From positions 1 through 64,000 of the forward strand of contig NZ_SAUZ01000022.1 of assembly GCF_004022215.1 (NCBI RefSeq): 64,000 nucleotides of DNA, written 5' to 3'. Shown here piece after piece: positions 27,020-36,220 of the stretch. The position numbers and the translations under genes are program-made. Source of the DNA: Paenirhodobacter populi. Lineage in GTDB: Bacteria > Pseudomonadota > Alphaproteobacteria > Rhodobacterales > Rhodobacteraceae. Each line of letters starts with the position of its first letter. The stretch's first letter is position 1. The notes below the pieces were generated by a model that did not search any database, was not told the DNA's origin, and worked only from the letters and a program-made list of their open reading frames with translations.

Positions 27020-28267
27020 TCAGAGGGACATCAGTATCTGCCCCAGCTGTGATCCCCAGGACTGCGACCGGTTATAGAACCGGTCGCACACCGCCCGCGC
27101 ATTGAGCAGCAGGTCCTGATAGGCACGGTTGTCGGACAGGAGATTCTCCAAAGCCCTGTGCAAGGCGGAGACGTCGTCGGCCTCGAATGCGACGCATCCC
27201 TTTCCCAGAATATCCGCGACGGGGACAACCGTGCTCAACAGGGTCGGCAATCCATGCGCGGCAGCCTCGACGCCGACCATTGCCAGACCTTCGTTGAAAG
27301 CGGTCGTTGTCGGACAGATGATGAGATCCGACTGCGCGATCTGGCGGTGCACTCCCTCGGCGTCGAGCTTTCCGGGAAACCGGATGTCCGGGAGCGGATT
27401 CTGATCGATGCGGCGTTGCAGTTCTGCATCCGCCGACCCGGTCCCCGCAAAGGTCAGCGTCAGGTCGGGAAATTTTGGTTTCAGGGATGAGAAGACGTCA
27501 AGCAGCATGAAAATGCCCTTGTTCGCTTCGATCCGCCCCAGATACAGGAGATTGCGGGCCTTTTGCCGCTCTTCTGTCGGATAGTGGTTCAGAAGCTGTG
27601 GGCATTGCACCAGACCGGTAATGCGCCCCCCGGTCACCTCGCGGATCTGGCGCATGCATTCCTCGGAGGTGCATACGGCCGCATCGAGCGCCCTGGCATG
27701 ACGTTCGAGGAGAGCCAGCCGGGCGCGGGCCTTGAGCCCTGTCGGCTTGCGCCCCATCGGCCAGAAGCTGTTGTGGGCCGTCAGGATCAGTTTGCGATCA
27801 GCCCGCACCCGGGGCCAGCCGCGAGGCAGCATGTCGCTGGACGCGAGGACGACATGCGGCTGGAAACGGTCGAGTTCCCGGCACATCGCATCGATGTAGG
27901 CGTTTTCATTCCGGTGATAGCTGATCCGTCCCTGACCGCGTTGCCGCGCGACGTGGACAAAGCGGAGCCATGGTTCCGTTTCGCCGGATGCGGTCGTATG
28001 CACCACCGGCGAGATGATCTCGACCTGAGCGCCGAGACGATACATCAGTTCATAGAACATCGCCGAATAGCTGATGACCGGAACACGGGGATCCTGCACG
28101 CCGGTTTGCCAGTGCCGGTATGTCCCCAGAACATCTCCCGGCCCCGGCAGGTAGGATACTTTCAGCGGAATCTCTGGGGAAATACCAAGCGCTTCATGAA
28201 CGCGATTGCGTGCATCTGCCGGCAGAGTCAGAACATCGGTGCGCTTTGTTTCGTTCACTTCGTTCAT
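27020..28267 (-). CDS. GT4-type glycosyltransferase
   Basis: Cytoplasmic GT-B glycosyltransferase of 415 residues that would add a sugar to the lipid-linked EPS repeat. The C-terminal half carries NLLYLGRIEANKGIFMLLDVF, followed by LTFAGTGSADAELQ, and the catalytic E-x(7)-E type segment FNEGLAMVGVEAAAHGLPTLLS, all standard for family GT4. The acceptor-side half starts with MNEVNETKRTD. It lies 35 bp downstream of the WecG/TagA-like gene on the same strand and ends 8 bp from the convergent exosortase gene. Sugar specificity cannot be read from sequence. Confidence 0.85.
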   Translation of the reverse strand: MNEVNETKRTDVLTLPADARNRVHEALGISPEIPLKVSYLPGPGDVLGTYRHWQTGVQDPRVPVISYSAMFYELMYRLGAQVEIISPVVHTTASGETEPWLRFVHVARQRGQGRISYHRNENAYIDAMCRELDRFQPHVVLASSDMLPRGWPRVRADRKLILTAHNSFWPMGRKPTGLKARARLALLERHARALDAAVCTSEECMRQIREVTGGRITGLVQCPQLLNHYPTEERQKARNLLYLGRIEANKGIFMLLDVFSSLKPKFPDLTLTFAGTGSADAELQRRIDQNPLPDIRFPGKLDAEGVHRQIAQSDLIICPTTTAFNEGLAMVGVEAAAHGLPTLLSTVVPVADILGKGCVAFEADDVSALHRALENLLSDNRAYQDLLLNARAVCDRFYNRSQSWGSQLGQILMSL

Positions 28268-28302
28268 ATGTTGCACGACTCCGGCAAAGGCTATGGGGAT
28301 GA

Positions 28303-29028
28303 TTATCCCTTTTCTTTCAGATAGATCGCAAAGATCCGAGGCCCGTCGATCAGGTAGCGTTTCCACAGCCGGCCGGGCTGGCTGAGCAGACGGTAGAGCC
28401 ATTCGGTGCTGGTCTTGCGGAATATCTCGGGTGCGCGTTTCTGCTGGCCGGTGAGGAAGTCGATGCTGGCGCCGGCGCAGATCGCGGTGCCGCGGGCGTG
28501 GCCGCGCGCCTTCAGGTCGCGGGCGAAGATCTCCTGCTTCGGGAAGGAGATGCACAGCAATGTCAGATCGGCCTGCACGGCCTCGGTCGCCTGCAGGGTG
28601 CGTTCCCACTCCGGGCTGCCGGGTTTCATGAAGGGGGCCTCGACCAGATGCAGGTCGTGGCCGGGGAATTTTTCCCGCAGCAGGCGGAAGCGTTCGGCAT
28701 CGGGGCCGACCACGGCGATTTTCAGCGATCCTGAGCGCGGATCCTGCATCAGGTCGCGCACGAGATCGGCGCCCGGATAGCAGCCGAGTTCGAGCCCCCG
28801 CATCCGGCCGAGCTTTTCGAGGATGCGGCTGTCGCACATCTTCCAGTCGGCCGCGTCATAGACGGGGGCGAGATCGGGCTGTTTCGACAACTGCACCACA
28901 TGGTCGACATTCGGCGTGACCAGATAGCGAAAACCGGTGGCGGGAGGCGGGGCCAGAAGTCTGTCGCGCCAGTGGGAAGGGGACGCGACGGTGAAATCCA
29001 GCGCGAGGAATTCGACGGTATCCGGCAA
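28303..29028 (-). CDS. WecG/TagA/CpsF-family glycosyltransferase
   Basis: A 241-residue GT26-family enzyme; relatives transfer N-acetylmannosaminuronic acid, N-acetylmannosamine or glucose to a lipid-linked first sugar, so it may act early in EPS repeat assembly. Conserved features are YLVTPNVDHVVQL near residue 35, KMCDSRIL near 65, and the AICAGASIDFLTGQQKRAPE and STEWLYRLLSQPGRLWKRY segments that close the family domain. Translation probably starts at the TTG at 29028, which has AGAGG 5 nt upstream. It forms a two-gene minus-strand unit with the GT4 gene. Confidence 0.9.
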   Translation of the reverse strand: MPDTVEFLALDFTVASPSHWRDRLLAPPPATGFRYLVTPNVDHVVQLSKQPDLAPVYDAADWKMCDSRILEKLGRMRGLELGCYPGADLVRDLMQDPRSGSLKIAVVGPDAERFRLLREKFPGHDLHLVEAPFMKPGSPEWERTLQATEAVQADLTLLCISFPKQEIFARDLKARGHARGTAICAGASIDFLTGQQKRAPEIFRKTSTEWLYRLLSQPGRLWKRYLIDGPRIFAIYLKEKG

Positions 29029-29263
29029 GGCAACCTCTGCTTGTCCGTAGTGTTCGCCGCATCATGTCACAGCCGCGCGGGCGGGTCGAGATGCCGCTTC
29101 CCTCGCGGCAGCTGCGTCCGGGGATGCGGAAACCGGTGCCGCAATAGCGTTTACGATTGATTAACCAATGCGGACATAGGGTTAACCGAAATGATCGATG
29201 TTTTCGGGTTTCGGGGGCAGGGGACATGAGCGGGCTGCATTGCGGCATTCCTTGCGAGGCGGC
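29029..29263. promoter_or_regulatory. Divergent promoter region between wecG-like and acyltransferase genes
   Basis: A 235-bp region separating divergent genes. The segment 29150-29215 is AT-richer than its surroundings and contains TTAACC at two points 21 bp apart (29161 and 29182), which may be promoter elements. GGGTTAAC also appears upstream of the ATPase operon near 2970. No terminator or RNA gene seen. Confidence 0.4.
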
Positions 29264-30430
29264 ATGAAAAGCTTCGCCACCATAGAATCCCTGCGCGGCT
29301 GGATGGCCTGGTGGGTTGTCGTCACCCATGCGCTGCAACTTCTGGGCGCGGGGGCGGGGCATGGCCCCATCGACCTGCTGCCGCGGCCGCTGCTGAATCT
29401 GGCGATGTCGGGGGATGCGGGGGTGATGGTCTTCATCATCGTCAGCGGATTCGTCATCACCCATCTGCTGATCTCCCGGCGCGAAAGCTATCCGGACTAT
29501 CTGCTGCGCCGGTTTCTGCGGATCGCGCCGGTCTATTTCGTCTGCCTGCTGATCGCGGTGCTGGTGATGGATCTGGCGCGGCTGGCCTATGCGGAAAGCC
29601 CCCTGCCGCTGCACCAATCCATGCGGATCGACCGTTTCGCGGCGGAAGAGGCGCATTTCACGACCCATCTGTTGCTGCATCTGAGCCTGTTGCACAGCGT
29701 CCTGCCCGACAGCTGGCTGCCCTATGCGGGCTCGGCGCTGCTGGCCCCGGCCTGGAGCCTGTCGCTCGAATGGCAGTTCTACCTGATTGCGCCGGTGCTG
29801 ATCGCGGCGGCGATGCGGTCGCGGTGGACGGTTCTGGCGCTGGCGGCGGGGCTGGTGGTGGCGAAGGCGGGGCTGCATCTGTCGGTTCTGCACTGGCGCT
29901 ACGAGGGGTTCTTTTTCCTTGCGGGCGATCTGTTCCTGATCGGCATCCTGTGCCGGCTGGCGCTGGAACGGATCCGCGCGGGGCAATCGGGGATGGGGCA
30001 TCTGCTGCTGGCCGCGGTGCTGATGGCGCAGACCGACCTCAAGGCGGCGCTGATCTGGGCCCTGTTCTTCGCGCTGACGCTGCGCGAGGCGGGGTTCCTG
30101 CCGTCCGGCCCGCGATGGGTGGCGGCGGCGCATCGGATGCTGGCGCTGAACCCGGTGACGGGGGCGCTCGGCCGCTGGTCCTATTCGACCTATCTGATCC
30201 ACATCCCGCTGTTTTCGCTGCTGGTCGGGCCCTATGTCGCGCAGGTGGGTGCGGCGGGCGTGTCGCAGATGGCGGTGGCGGGCATCCTGCTGGCCGGGAT
30301 GCCGCTTTTGGTGGCGGTGTCGGCGCTGCTTTACCGCTTTGTCGAGCTGCCGCCGATCCGTCTGGGCAAATGGCTGATCGCCGCGCGTGGGCGGCGGGCG
30401 CCTGCCGCAGGTGTCGTTCCGGCGGAATAG
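29264..30430 (+). CDS. Acyltransferase-3 family membrane protein
   Basis: A 388-residue integral membrane O-acyltransferase with about ten helices. It begins MKSFATIESLRGWMAWWVVVTHA, the family's N-terminal SLRG-x(n)-H motif, and carries VMVFIIVSGFVIT, LLRRFLRIAPVYF and AWSLSLEWQFYLIAP (family motif S-L-E-x-Q-F-Y). The closing helices end LLYRFVELPP. It lacks an SGNH domain, so it is the short form. The likely role is adding an acyl group to the EPS or its precursor. ATG at 29264 has GAGG upstream. Its stop is 1 bp from the stop of the convergent FrhB-family gene. Confidence 0.87.
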   Translation: MKSFATIESLRGWMAWWVVVTHALQLLGAGAGHGPIDLLPRPLLNLAMSGDAGVMVFIIVSGFVITHLLISRRESYPDYLLRRFLRIAPVYFVCLLIAVLVMDLARLAYAESPLPLHQSMRIDRFAAEEAHFTTHLLLHLSLLHSVLPDSWLPYAGSALLAPAWSLSLEWQFYLIAPVLIAAAMRSRWTVLALAAGLVVAKAGLHLSVLHWRYEGFFFLAGDLFLIGILCRLALERIRAGQSGMGHLLLAAVLMAQTDLKAALIWALFFALTLREAGFLPSGPRWVAAAHRMLALNPVTGALGRWSYSTYLIHIPLFSLLVGPYVAQVGAAGVSQMAVAGILLAGMPLLVAVSALLYRFVELPPIRLGKWLIAARGRRAPAAGVVPAE

Positions 30431-30431
30431 G

Positions 30432-31784
30432 TCAGCGCTTCAGCTTCTTTTCCGCCGCCGAGATCAGCCGCAGGAACTTGTGCCAGGCCTCCATCTCGAT
30501 CCGGTAGGGCGCGATCGTGCCGAGCCGTTTCGACAGCCGCAGGCTGGCGAAGCTGCGTCGCCGCACCACCCGGCGTATCCGGTAGGTCAGGCGGCGGAAG
30601 GCGCTGAGATCGTTCGAGGGCGTCACCCGCTTGCGCGGATGCCAGACCCCCGCGGCATCGTCGAGCCAGAGCCGGTAGGCCAGCCCCTCGCGCCGGTCGC
30701 GCAGCCCGCCCGCCTGCGATTTCGCGATGTCGTCGGCGGTCAGCGGATCGACCTGCACGGCCCCGCGCGCCGCGCCATCGGCGATCATCTGTTCGACCAG
30801 CGCGCTGCGCACGACGAAGACATTGGTGCCCTGATCGTCATTCGCATATTGCGGCAGCCAGGCATCGCCGAGCGCGACATCCGCCGTTTCACCCAGCACG
30901 TCGTCGCAGTAATCGCAGGCCTTGGCGCGCAGGAAGCCGCCGTCCCAGCTGCGCCCGGCCATTTCGGACATCGGCTTGACGATCTCGGTGTCGCGGTCGC
31001 GCGGCTTCACGGCAAAACCGTATTTCGTGGCATGCCGGCCGGGCAGCTTGCGGCGGAAATCCTCGGCGGCGATGTCGTCCGGGCGCACGCCCGCCTGCCA
31101 GGCGAGGCTTTCACCGAAGCCCGCGGCCTTCATATGTCCGCAGACCAGCGAAACGGCGAGCCGCATCTGCTGTTTCAGCGCCGGGTCCTGCAGCGCGATG
31201 TTGCGCGCCGCCTTGATGTAGCAGGGCACGCCGACAAGCGCGAAGCGCAGCCCCGATGCCACCACCTCGCGCAGGGCCTGATCGAAGGAGACGGAATAGT
31301 AGCGCGTCTTCGCACCCTTTTCGATCTCGTCCACCGAGCGGGAAATGGCATAGCGGAACAGGCCGCCGGTTTCGGGGGGCGTCGCATGGACATGGACGAC
31401 GGCCTCTATATGGCCAAGGCGCATCGCCTCGGCCAGGATCCAGCTGGTGATGCCGCCCGAGCTGCTGTTCGCGCGAAATGCCGGGTCCGCCACATGGCCC
31501 GCCCAGGCAGAACGGAACCGCCCGATGCGGATGTCCTGGTGCGGCGCGTCGGGGAACAGGGCGTTCGCATGGGCATCCTCGTCCGGAGCCTCCGCCGAAA
31601 AGGGGCAGACCTGACCCGGCATCTGCGCGAGCGCCCCGGGATCGGTGATCACCGGCGCCATCATCCCGTCTGCGTTGCGCTCCATCCGGATGGCCTGCGG
31701 GGCGCGGAAGGCGCAGGCGCCGCAACCGATGCAACAGCCGTTCTTCAGAAGCGGGGCGATATCCTGGGCGAGGGAGGAGGGCAT
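30432..31784 (-). CDS. FrhB-family (coenzyme F420 hydrogenase beta subunit-like) iron-sulfur protein
   Basis: A 450-residue cytoplasmic protein with an N-terminal ferredoxin-like cluster CCIGCGACAFRAP and VCPF. The FrhB N- and C-terminal domains follow (SSSGGITSWILAEAM, ALVGVPCYIKAARN, and ACDYCDDVLGETADVALGDAWLP). FrhB-family proteins in polysaccharide clusters usually accompany a pyruvyl transferase or acyltransferases, and their role there is unknown; redox modification of a sugar precursor is one possibility. Alphaproteobacteria of this group are not expected to use F420 hydrogenase, so the name should not be read as function. The last 50 residues are basic. It lies convergent with the acyltransferase gene. 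Confidence 0.8.
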   Translation of the reverse strand: MPSSLAQDIAPLLKNGCCIGCGACAFRAPQAIRMERNADGMMAPVITDPGALAQMPGQVCPFSAEAPDEDAHANALFPDAPHQDIRIGRFRSAWAGHVADPAFRANSSSGGITSWILAEAMRLGHIEAVVHVHATPPETGGLFRYAISRSVDEIEKGAKTRYYSVSFDQALREVVASGLRFALVGVPCYIKAARNIALQDPALKQQMRLAVSLVCGHMKAAGFGESLAWQAGVRPDDIAAEDFRRKLPGRHATKYGFAVKPRDRDTEIVKPMSEMAGRSWDGGFLRAKACDYCDDVLGETADVALGDAWLPQYANDDQGTNVFVVRSALVEQMIADGAARGAVQVDPLTADDIAKSQAGGLRDRREGLAYRLWLDDAAGVWHPRKRVTPSNDLSAFRRLTYRIRRVVRRRSFASLRLSKRLGTIAPYRIEMEAWHKFLRLISAAEKKLKR

Positions 31785-31894
31785 GTCATACCTTATGCTG
31801 CGGCGGCCGGGTCCGGGCCGGGACGTGCGGGCGAGTATATGGCCTGTTCAGTTCGGGGCAACCGCATCCATGAACAGGATACAATGCCCATCTT

Positions 31895-32971
31895 TCAACG
31901 TGTTGCCGCCTGCACCGCGGGAATCGACAGGAAGACCTGCGCCAGGTCCCGGTTCACGGCCGCAGTGAAATGCCCGTCCGGCACATAGGCGCGGGCATCC
32001 GTGGGCAGGGCGGTATCCTCGGTCGCGAGATAGGGGATCGCCCCGGCCTCGAGCGTCGGGCGCAGCAGGTCGCGCAGCGAGGGCACATCCGTCCCCTGCG
32101 ACTGGATCAGCATGATGACCGGGATCTGCCCGTCCTCGCGGGTGATGCGGGCGACGTCCTCGACCATGCGGCGCAGCACCTCGGCCCAGGGCAGGGGGCC
32201 GTCCTCGGGATGGGCGACGATTTCGGCCTCGCGCGCGTCGATGGCATTCTTCGCCACGGCGCGGCGCACCAGCCGCGCGAAGGGCGAGGCGTCGAGCGCG
32301 GGCAGGGCAAAGGCCCCGGGCGTCCACAGCAGGTCCTGTGCCTGCATCTGCGCGGCGAAGGCCGCGGATTTCGCCGGATCGAGGAAATCCGCGAAGGAGC
32401 GGACTTCCGGGTCGATGCGTTCCAGCCCGCCCCCGGCATCGGGGCGGAAGATCGGATAGGTGAAGGGCGCGGGCTGTTCGAAGGCCCAGACCCGGTTCGA
32501 GAACGAGCCGAGCGCCGGCACGCTTTTCGACAGGATGCCGAACAGCACGACATCGCCGGGGCGCCGGTTCGCCCGGTCGTCAAGAAAGGCGGCATAGACG
32601 AAATTCGGCGAGGCACCGGGACCGGCGATGGTCGAGGCGCGCAACGCCGGTTCGGCCGCCTGCGCCGCCGCGACCATCTGGTTGCTGAAGGACATGCCGT
32701 AATTGCGCACGACGGGGCCGGTATCCGGGGGCTCGGCGATGAAGCGGTCATGCGCGGTGGCGATCGCCTCGGGCAGCCAGGCGACGTTCAGCAGGTTGCC
32801 CGAGACGTTCGGGTTGGCCTCCCATTGCGCGAGCTTGCCGGGGACGGAGCGGCCGTAGTCGAAGAAGCTCCGCAGCGATCCCGGCGCCTTCGTCAGCGCG
32901 GCCGCGACCAGCACATCCAGCACGACAAGCGCCGCGAGGGTTGCCAGAACGATCTTTATCTGTCGCATCAT
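31895..32971 (-). CDS. SGNH-like periplasmic partner of the MBOAT acyltransferase
   Basis: A 358-residue protein with one N-terminal helix (IVLATLAALVVLDVLVAAAL) and a periplasmic domain. It follows an MBOAT gene by 11 bp, the typical arrangement of AlgI with AlgJ/AlgX-type partners. The GMSFSN segment (92-97) can supply the SGNH serine, and PDGHFT near the C-terminus (Asp332, His334) matches the catalytic Asp-x-His motif; DVVLFGILSKS fits block II. It should pass acyl groups from the MBOAT to the polymer in the periplasm. Start ATG at 32971, with GAGGGG overlapping the MBOAT stop. Confidence 0.75.
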   Translation of the reverse strand: MMRQIKIVLATLAALVVLDVLVAAALTKAPGSLRSFFDYGRSVPGKLAQWEANPNVSGNLLNVAWLPEAIATAHDRFIAEPPDTGPVVRNYGMSFSNQMVAAAQAAEPALRASTIAGPGASPNFVYAAFLDDRANRRPGDVVLFGILSKSVPALGSFSNRVWAFEQPAPFTYPIFRPDAGGGLERIDPEVRSFADFLDPAKSAAFAAQMQAQDLLWTPGAFALPALDASPFARLVRRAVAKNAIDAREAEIVAHPEDGPLPWAEVLRRMVEDVARITREDGQIPVIMLIQSQGTDVPSLRDLLRPTLEAGAIPYLATEDTALPTDARAYVPDGHFTAAVNRDLAQVFLSIPAVQAATR

Positions 32972-32982
32972 CGGCCGGCCCC

Positions 32983-34431
32983 TCAGAATTTCGCGTAGAT
33001 GAAGGCCGAAGAGGCGGTATTCGCCCCGAAGGCCAGCAGGTAGATCATCGCGGCCCAGATGAAGGCGCGCACCGGCAGCGGCCAGCGCATGTAGAACCGC
33101 TGGTCGTTCGCCCGCTCGGCGCCAAGATCCCACAGGAACAGGAACAGCACGCCGCACATCGCGGGCAGCGCCGGGGGCGAGATCAGCCCCGCCGAGTGCA
33201 GCGGCTGGGTGAAGATCTTCGCCGTGAACCCGGCGATCTGGGGGAATGAGGTGGCGCGGAACAGCAGCCAGCCATAGGCCGTCACCTGGAAGAACAGCGC
33301 GATCACCACGATATGTTTCACAAGGCCCGCGATGCCGCCGCCGATCGGCTGGCCGGGCTTGCGCCCCCTGAGGCCGAGCCAGCGCTGGATCACCTGCACC
33401 GCCCCCTGAAAGGCGCCCCAGGCGACATAGTTCCAGGCCGCGCCGTGCCACAGCCCGCCAAGCAGCATGGTGACCATCAGGTTGCGGTCGGTTGCCGCCG
33501 GGCCGCCGCGGCTGCCGCCGAGCGGGATGTAAAGATAGTCGCGCAGCCAGGTCGACAGGCTGATATGCCAGCGGCGCCAGAATTCCTGCGGGCTGGTGGC
33601 GAAATAGGGTTGCAGGAAGTTGTATTTCAGATCGAACCCCAGCATCCGCGCCACGCCCCGGGCGATGTCGGTATAGCCCGAGAAATCGCAGTAGATCTGG
33701 ATCGCGAAGAGCCAGGTGGCGAAGATCACATCCGCCCCGCCCACGACCGAAGGGTCGGGCGCGTCGAAGACCGCCGAGACGCTGGGGGCGAGGGCGTCGG
33801 CGATGACCATCTTCTTGATCAGCCCGAGCAGGCACAGCACCGCACCGCGGCCGATGTCGTCCCACAGGATCGGGCGCGGCGCGCGGATCTGCGGCAATAG
33901 GTCGCCCGCGCGCTGGATCGGGCCGGCGACGATGGTCGGGAAGAAGGCGGCGAACAGGGCGAAGGCGCCGAAATCACGCTCGGCCGGCAGGGCGCGGCGG
34001 TAGACGTCGATCGTGTAGCCCACCGTCTGGAAGGTGTAGAAAGAGATGCCGAGCGGCAGAAGCAGCCGGATCGCCCAGTCGTCCGCGGTGGGCAGGCCGG
34101 CGATCGTCATCAGCGCGGCGAAGGAATCCACGAAGAAATCCAGGTATTTGAACAGCCCGAGCAGGCCGATGCTGAACACCAGCGACAGCACCAGCCAGCG
34201 CCGCCGCGCGGGGCCTTCGCTGGATTCGATCCGCAGCGCGATGAGCCAGACCACCACCGTCGACAGGATCAGCAGGCCGAGGAACCGCCAGTCCCAGGCC
34301 CCGTAGAACAGCCAGCTTGCGCCAAGCAGCATCAGGCTGCGCGCGCGCCCTCCGAGCAGGCGGGGCAGGGCGACGGCCAGACCGAGAACGGGCAGGAAGA
34401 ACGCCCAGAAACCGAGTTGCGTGAAAAGCAT
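32983..34431 (-). CDS. MBOAT-family membrane O-acyltransferase (AlgI-like)
   Basis: A 482-residue polytopic inner-membrane protein. Family motifs include LFYGAWDWRFLGLL (N-terminal), LLPLGISFYTFQTVGYTIDVYR, FFPTIVAGPIQR, EFWRRWHISLSTWLRDYLYIPLGGS and the catalytic histidine in GGLWHGAAWNYV (His329). It moves acyl groups, usually acetyl, from a cytoplasmic donor to the periplasmic side, where the SGNH partner encoded 11 bp downstream completes transfer to the polymer. The closest characterised role is alginate O-acetylation; here the acceptor is presumably the EPS of this replicon. Confidence 0.93.
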   Translation of the reverse strand: MLFTQLGFWAFFLPVLGLAVALPRLLGGRARSLMLLGASWLFYGAWDWRFLGLLILSTVVVWLIALRIESSEGPARRRWLVLSLVFSIGLLGLFKYLDFFVDSFAALMTIAGLPTADDWAIRLLLPLGISFYTFQTVGYTIDVYRRALPAERDFGAFALFAAFFPTIVAGPIQRAGDLLPQIRAPRPILWDDIGRGAVLCLLGLIKKMVIADALAPSVSAVFDAPDPSVVGGADVIFATWLFAIQIYCDFSGYTDIARGVARMLGFDLKYNFLQPYFATSPQEFWRRWHISLSTWLRDYLYIPLGGSRGGPAATDRNLMVTMLLGGLWHGAAWNYVAWGAFQGAVQVIQRWLGLRGRKPGQPIGGGIAGLVKHIVVIALFFQVTAYGWLLFRATSFPQIAGFTAKIFTQPLHSAGLISPPALPAMCGVLFLFLWDLGAERANDQRFYMRWPLPVRAFIWAAMIYLLAFGANTASSAFIYAKF

Positions 34432-34659
34432 GAATGTCCCTCAGCCGGTATCCGGTCGCGGCGGATGTGTTTTGTTGCCATGCAAACCAGAAATGCCGCA
34501 AGGCAGCAAGGCGCCATTTCGATGTGGGGCGCCGCCGGGAAGCGGGATCTTGGGCAAGACGGCTGTGTCCGGGGGGCGCCGCAATAGTGCCGCAAAAGTC
34601 GGCAATTCTCCCAAAAGGATGGCATATGCGCAAACCCATGCCGACGGCGAGGTATACGC
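34432..34659. promoter_or_regulatory. Divergent promoter region between MBOAT and acyltransferase genes
   Basis: A 228-bp spacer between divergent genes. The small palindrome TGCCGCAAGGCA (34495-34506) is visible. It must contain both promoters. Nothing else stands out. Confidence 0.35.
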
Positions 34660-35817
34660 ATGCATGATACGGAATATGTCGTGCAAGGATGTCAGAGCCG
34701 ATTCGGGAAAGATGGTCAGGATATCGCGATGCCGGGTGCCGCGACGCGGAAGAACCAGATTGAATGGATCAATTCGATCAAGGGCGCCTGCATGGTCCTT
34801 GTCGTTTTCCTGCATGTCTCGCTTTGGGCGGATACGGCCTTCGGCCCCTCGACATGGAAGTCGGTCAGCCTGTTTCTCATCCCGTTCCGGATCCCGGTCT
34901 TTTTCGTGGTCTCGGGCATTCTGGCCGCGGGTTCGGTCATGCACAACCGTCCGAAGGCCATGCGCCGGGCGCTGAACATCTATTTCGTCTATCTGGTCTG
35001 GACGACGGTGGTCACGCTCCGGCTGCATGCCACGCCCGACCCGTCGGATGATCCGAACCTGATCGCCTATTTCACCAATGCCCTTGTGCCGGGGCATTAC
35101 TGGTATCTCTGGGCGCTGCCGGTCTATTATGGGGCAAGCATGATCATGCGGCGGATCCACGGGAACATGTGGCTGTGGCTGCCGGTGGCCTTCGGGCTGT
35201 ATGTCTTCGCCGCGCCGCTTGCGGATTTCATGGCCGGCGTCTTCTCGCAGCCCGCGGAAGTGCCGTATTGGGCCAAGACGATCTCCTGTTTCTGGTGGTT
35301 CTTTCTGGGGCTGTGCGCTGCGGGATCGCTGGTCGCCTTCGGTGGCGGCACGATCGGGCGCCCGGCGCTGCAATGGCTGAACCGGCCCCCGGGCCGGGCC
35401 GCCCTTGCGCTTTTCGCCGTGGCGGGGATCGCCGTGCTGTCGGTCTATCGGGTGGATCTGGCGGGGATGCGCGAGATGGCGGTCACCTTCTGCTATATCG
35501 CGATCGCCTTCACGGCTTTCCCCGCGCTGGCGGGCACCGGACCCGAAAGGGTTCTGGCGATGATCGGGCGGAACACCCTGCCGGTGTATATCTTCCACAA
35601 GCTCATCCTGATCGTGATCATGGCAGCGGAGAGCCGTATCCGCCTGCCGGCCACGGTTTCCTCCATACCTGTCGATGTGATCGTGACCGTGCTTGCCGTG
35701 GCGCTGATCGTCCTGTCGATCGGGATAGGGAGGCTGGTCAAGGCCTCGCCTTTCGCCTTTCTGCTCAACGGGATATTTCAGCCGCGCGGCAGTTCGTCCA
35801 AGACCGTATCGGCCTAG
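34660..35817 (+). CDS. Acyltransferase-3 family membrane protein
   Basis: A 385-residue polytopic membrane protein. After a hydrophilic start it reads IEWINSIKGACMVLVVFLHVSLW, with the family's conserved helix-1 histidine, then FRIPVFFVVSGILAAG, PGHYWYLWALPVYYGAS and NTLPVYIFHKLILI near the end, the usual N-x-L-P-V-Y-x-x-H closing helix. It belongs to the acyltransferase-3/OpgC-like group. It would decorate the EPS or a precursor. The start is uncertain: ATG at 34660 or at 34729, both in frame and neither with a strong ribosome site. Confidence 0.82.
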   Translation: MHDTEYVVQGCQSRFGKDGQDIAMPGAATRKNQIEWINSIKGACMVLVVFLHVSLWADTAFGPSTWKSVSLFLIPFRIPVFFVVSGILAAGSVMHNRPKAMRRALNIYFVYLVWTTVVTLRLHATPDPSDDPNLIAYFTNALVPGHYWYLWALPVYYGASMIMRRIHGNMWLWLPVAFGLYVFAAPLADFMAGVFSQPAEVPYWAKTISCFWWFFLGLCAAGSLVAFGGGTIGRPALQWLNRPPGRAALALFAVAGIAVLSVYRVDLAGMREMAVTFCYIAIAFTAFPALAGTGPERVLAMIGRNTLPVYIFHKLILIVIMAAESRIRLPATVSSIPVDVIVTVLAVALIVLSIGIGRLVKASPFAFLLNGIFQPRGSSSKTVSA

Positions 35818-36220
35818 CGGCCTCTTTCGTGGCGGCTTTCGGGGTTTGTGATCCGAGGCCGCGCGGAGGCCCGCGGCAATCGGCGCCCCTTTTCCGTTAT
35901 CCGGCCTTTCTGCAGCATCAGCGGCACCGAAACCGGATGGGCCGCAAAGCGAACGATGCCGGGCCAGAACCGGAACCCTGACGGATCGCCAGCCGCACTC
36001 CGGCATTTGTCCGGGGGGTCCTGTTCCGGGGAACCCATCGCGCAATACCGGGTGATGGGCTGGGAACAGGCCGGATGTGGCTGGCTCCGGAGGCGGCATC
36101 TGCCTGTCCGCCTGTCGGGCCGGATGATATGGCCTCTGCGGCTGAGATTCGGGTTGACCGATTGCCCCCGGGCATGGTCGACTTGTTCACGTATTTGACC
36201 CCCCACATTGATCAGCAGGC
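35818..36220. other. Non-coding stretch upstream of luxR-type gene
   Basis: A 403-bp stretch with open frames on both strands but no family resemblance, so I take it as non-coding. It should hold the promoter of the regulator gene; the last 35 bp (TTGTTCACGTATTTGACC) are AT-richer and could carry promoter hexamers. Confidence 0.4.

Noticed and set aside
29150-29200. TTAACC elements as CtrA-type binding sites
   Set aside because: The two TTAACC elements are 21 bp apart, not the TTAA-N7-TTAA spacing of CtrA, so no regulator is claimed.
30432-31784. Calling the FrhB-family protein an F420 hydrogenase subunit
   Set aside because: The family name comes from methanogens; the EPS context and the lack of other hydrogenase genes argue against that role.
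35814-36206. Open frames on both strands upstream of the LuxR-type gene
   Set aside because: Composition unlike the neighbouring proteins, no family resemblance.
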